From Lysobacterales bacterium (GTDB lineage Bacteria; Pseudomonadota; Gammaproteobacteria; Xanthomonadales; Xanthomonadaceae): a stretch of 6,748 bases of DNA. The translations under genes were made by a program, and so were the position numbers. Numbering within the stretch: position 1 is the stretch's first letter; every line of letters begins with the position of its first letter. Under the pieces are notes generated by a model. It did no database searches. It had not been told where the DNA came from and saw only the letters and a program-made list of their open reading frames with translations. The stretch is from the NCBI GenBank assembly GCA_015655035.1, contig JAATFS010000258.1, positions 1-6,748 of the forward strand, read 5' to 3'. Below are positions 6,461 through 6,748 of the stretch, in pieces.

Positions 6461-6553
6461 ATGCACTTTTCCTCGACCCACGTCGCCAACGCCAATAACC
6501 GCAACGACAATGCGGTGAATAACCGTGCGCGACCGATGTGGGTCTGCGACTAG
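6461..6553 (+). CDS. Asparagine-rich attenuation leader peptide of asnB
   Basis: A 30-codon reading frame runs from ATG 6461 to TAG 6551-6553, with an in-frame TAA at 6449-6451 that excludes a longer upstream form. The peptide begins MHFSSTHVA, then has Asn at 10, 12, 13, 15, 17, 20 and 21, and ends RARPMWVCD. Seven Asn in 12 residues is far above normal frequency, and both codons are used (four AAC, three AAT). It sits directly upstream of an intrinsic terminator and asnB. By analogy with TrpL or HisL, its translation would report the level of charged tRNA-Asn: ribosomes stall in the Asn run when asparagine is scarce. The peptide itself probably has no enzymatic role. There is no Shine-Dalgarno site, so translation may start from a leaderless RNA. 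Identification rests on sequence and context only. Confidence 0.85.
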   Translation: MHFSSTHVANANNRNDNAVNNRARPMWVCD

Positions 6554-6613
6554 GCGAAGCAACAAACAAGCGCCCAGTGACCAGAAACCCGCATCGGCCG
6601 ATGCGGGTTTTTT
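6475..6613 (+). promoter_or_regulatory. Asparagine-responsive transcription attenuator (segments 1-4)
   Basis: Four segments can form three exclusive stems. Segment 1 (GACCCACGTCG, 6475-6485) pairs with segment 2 (CGATGTGGGTC, 6534-6544) over 11 bp with one G-U. Segment 2 (CCGATGTGGGT, 6533-6543) pairs with segment 3 (ACCCGCATCGG, 6587-6597) over 11 bp with one G-U, forming the antiterminator. Segment 3 pairs perfectly with segment 4 (6598-6610), forming the terminator. The Asn codons lie at 6488-6523, directly after segment 1, and the leader stop is at 6551, just after segment 2. Inferred mechanism: a ribosome stalled at the first Asn codons covers segment 1, so 2:3 forms and asnB is transcribed. 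With ample charged tRNA-Asn the ribosome reaches the stop, covers segment 2, and 3:4 terminates transcription. Without translation, 1:2 then 3:4 form and transcription ends. The layout matches classical trp and his attenuators. Confidence 0.85.
6585..6613 (+). terminator. Intrinsic terminator in the asnB leader
   Basis: Positions 6585-6610 are a perfect 26-base palindrome with arms 6585-6597 and 6598-6610 (each 13 bases, core CCCGCATCGG). As RNA it folds into a strong GC-rich hairpin with a GGCC tip. Six T residues at 6608-6613 follow directly, overlapping the last three stem pairs. It lies 52 bases before asnB on the same strand, so it must act as a conditional terminator for asnB and may also end read-through transcripts from dapE. 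Confidence 0.95.
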
Positions 6614-6652
6614 GTTGTCTGGGGCGGCGGTTCAATGTGTGTCAACCCTCTC

Positions 6653-6657
6653 AGGAG
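6653..6657 (+). promoter_or_regulatory. Ribosome binding site of asnB
   Basis: AGGAG, 8 nt before the ATG at 6666. It is the strongest Shine-Dalgarno site in the window and contrasts with the leader peptide and map, which lack one. Confidence 0.85.
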
Positions 6658-6665
6658 TTTTCCCC

Positions 6666-6748
6666 ATGTGTTCCATCTTCGGTATTTTCGGTCTGCAAGC
6701 GGGTGACGATCTAAGCCTGCTGCGACGCCAGGCACTTGAGTGCTCGCA
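6666..6748 (+). CDS. asnB: Glutamine-hydrolysing asparagine synthetase B, N-terminal part (cut by window edge)
   Basis: The first 27 codons read MCSIFGIFGLQAG and then DDLSLLRRQALECS before the window ends. The Met-Cys-Ser-Ile-Phe-Gly start is the signature of class II (Ntn-type) glutamine amidotransferases of the AsnB family. Cys2, exposed after Met removal, is the nucleophile that releases ammonia from glutamine, and the C-terminal synthetase domain (outside the window) would use ATP to amidate aspartate. The call as asparagine synthetase, not another amidotransferase, is supported by the close match to remembered AsnB N-termini and by the Asn-rich leader upstream. Expression is predicted to be controlled by the attenuator at 6475-6613. 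Confidence 0.9.
   Translation, partial: MCSIFGIFGLQAGDDLSLLRRQALECS

Noticed and set aside
5306..6565. A 419-codon minus-strand frame opposite dapE and the asnB leader
   Set aside because: It is antisense to intact dapE with no recognisable domain. The leader region it covers is better explained by the plus-strand attenuator.

Overview
The window looks like chromosomal core DNA from a GC-rich gammaproteobacterium, most likely Xanthomonas or a close relative in the Xanthomonadaceae. The reasons are the high GC in third codon positions, the gene content and order, a GlnD of 869 codons, and promoters without Shine-Dalgarno sites. The genus is inferred from remembered gene arrangement, not from a search.

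Layout. Positions 1-227 hold the start of a minus-strand gene for a small exported protein that runs off the left edge. A 115-bp divergent intergenic region carries a good candidate promoter for map. Then, all on the plus strand: map (methionine aminopeptidase, 343-1119), glnD (PII uridylyltransferase/uridylyl-removing enzyme, 1116-3725, overlapping map), dapD (tetrahydrodipicolinate N-succinyltransferase, 3741-4658), a 218-bp hairpin-rich gap, yffB (thioredoxin-fold ArsC/Spx-family protein, 4877-5233), dapE (succinyl-diaminopimelate desuccinylase, 5294-6421), a 244-bp regulatory region, and the first 27 codons of asnB (glutamine-dependent asparagine synthetase, from 6666). The theme is nitrogen sensing (GlnD) plus aspartate-family amino acids: DapD and DapE act in the succinylase route to meso-diaminopimelate and lysine, and AsnB converts aspartate to asparagine.

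The most interesting part is the dapE-asnB gap. It encodes a 30-residue peptide with seven asparagines within residues 10-21. The flanking RNA has all the parts of a classical ribosome-mediated transcription attenuator: three mutually exclusive stems (1:2, 2:3, 3:4), the last being a perfect intrinsic terminator with a T-run just before asnB. This reads as an asparagine-sensing attenuator controlling asnB. An asn attenuator is not among the textbook leaders (trp, his, leu, ilv, thr, phe). The leader ATG has no Shine-Dalgarno site and sits where transcription should start, so it may be translated from a leaderless RNA; map has the same geometry.

Other points are a Lys/Ala-rich N-terminal tail on DapD, a CxxC in YffB, and a second set of competing hairpins between dapD and yffB. 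No tRNA, rRNA, mobile element or CRISPR array was seen.
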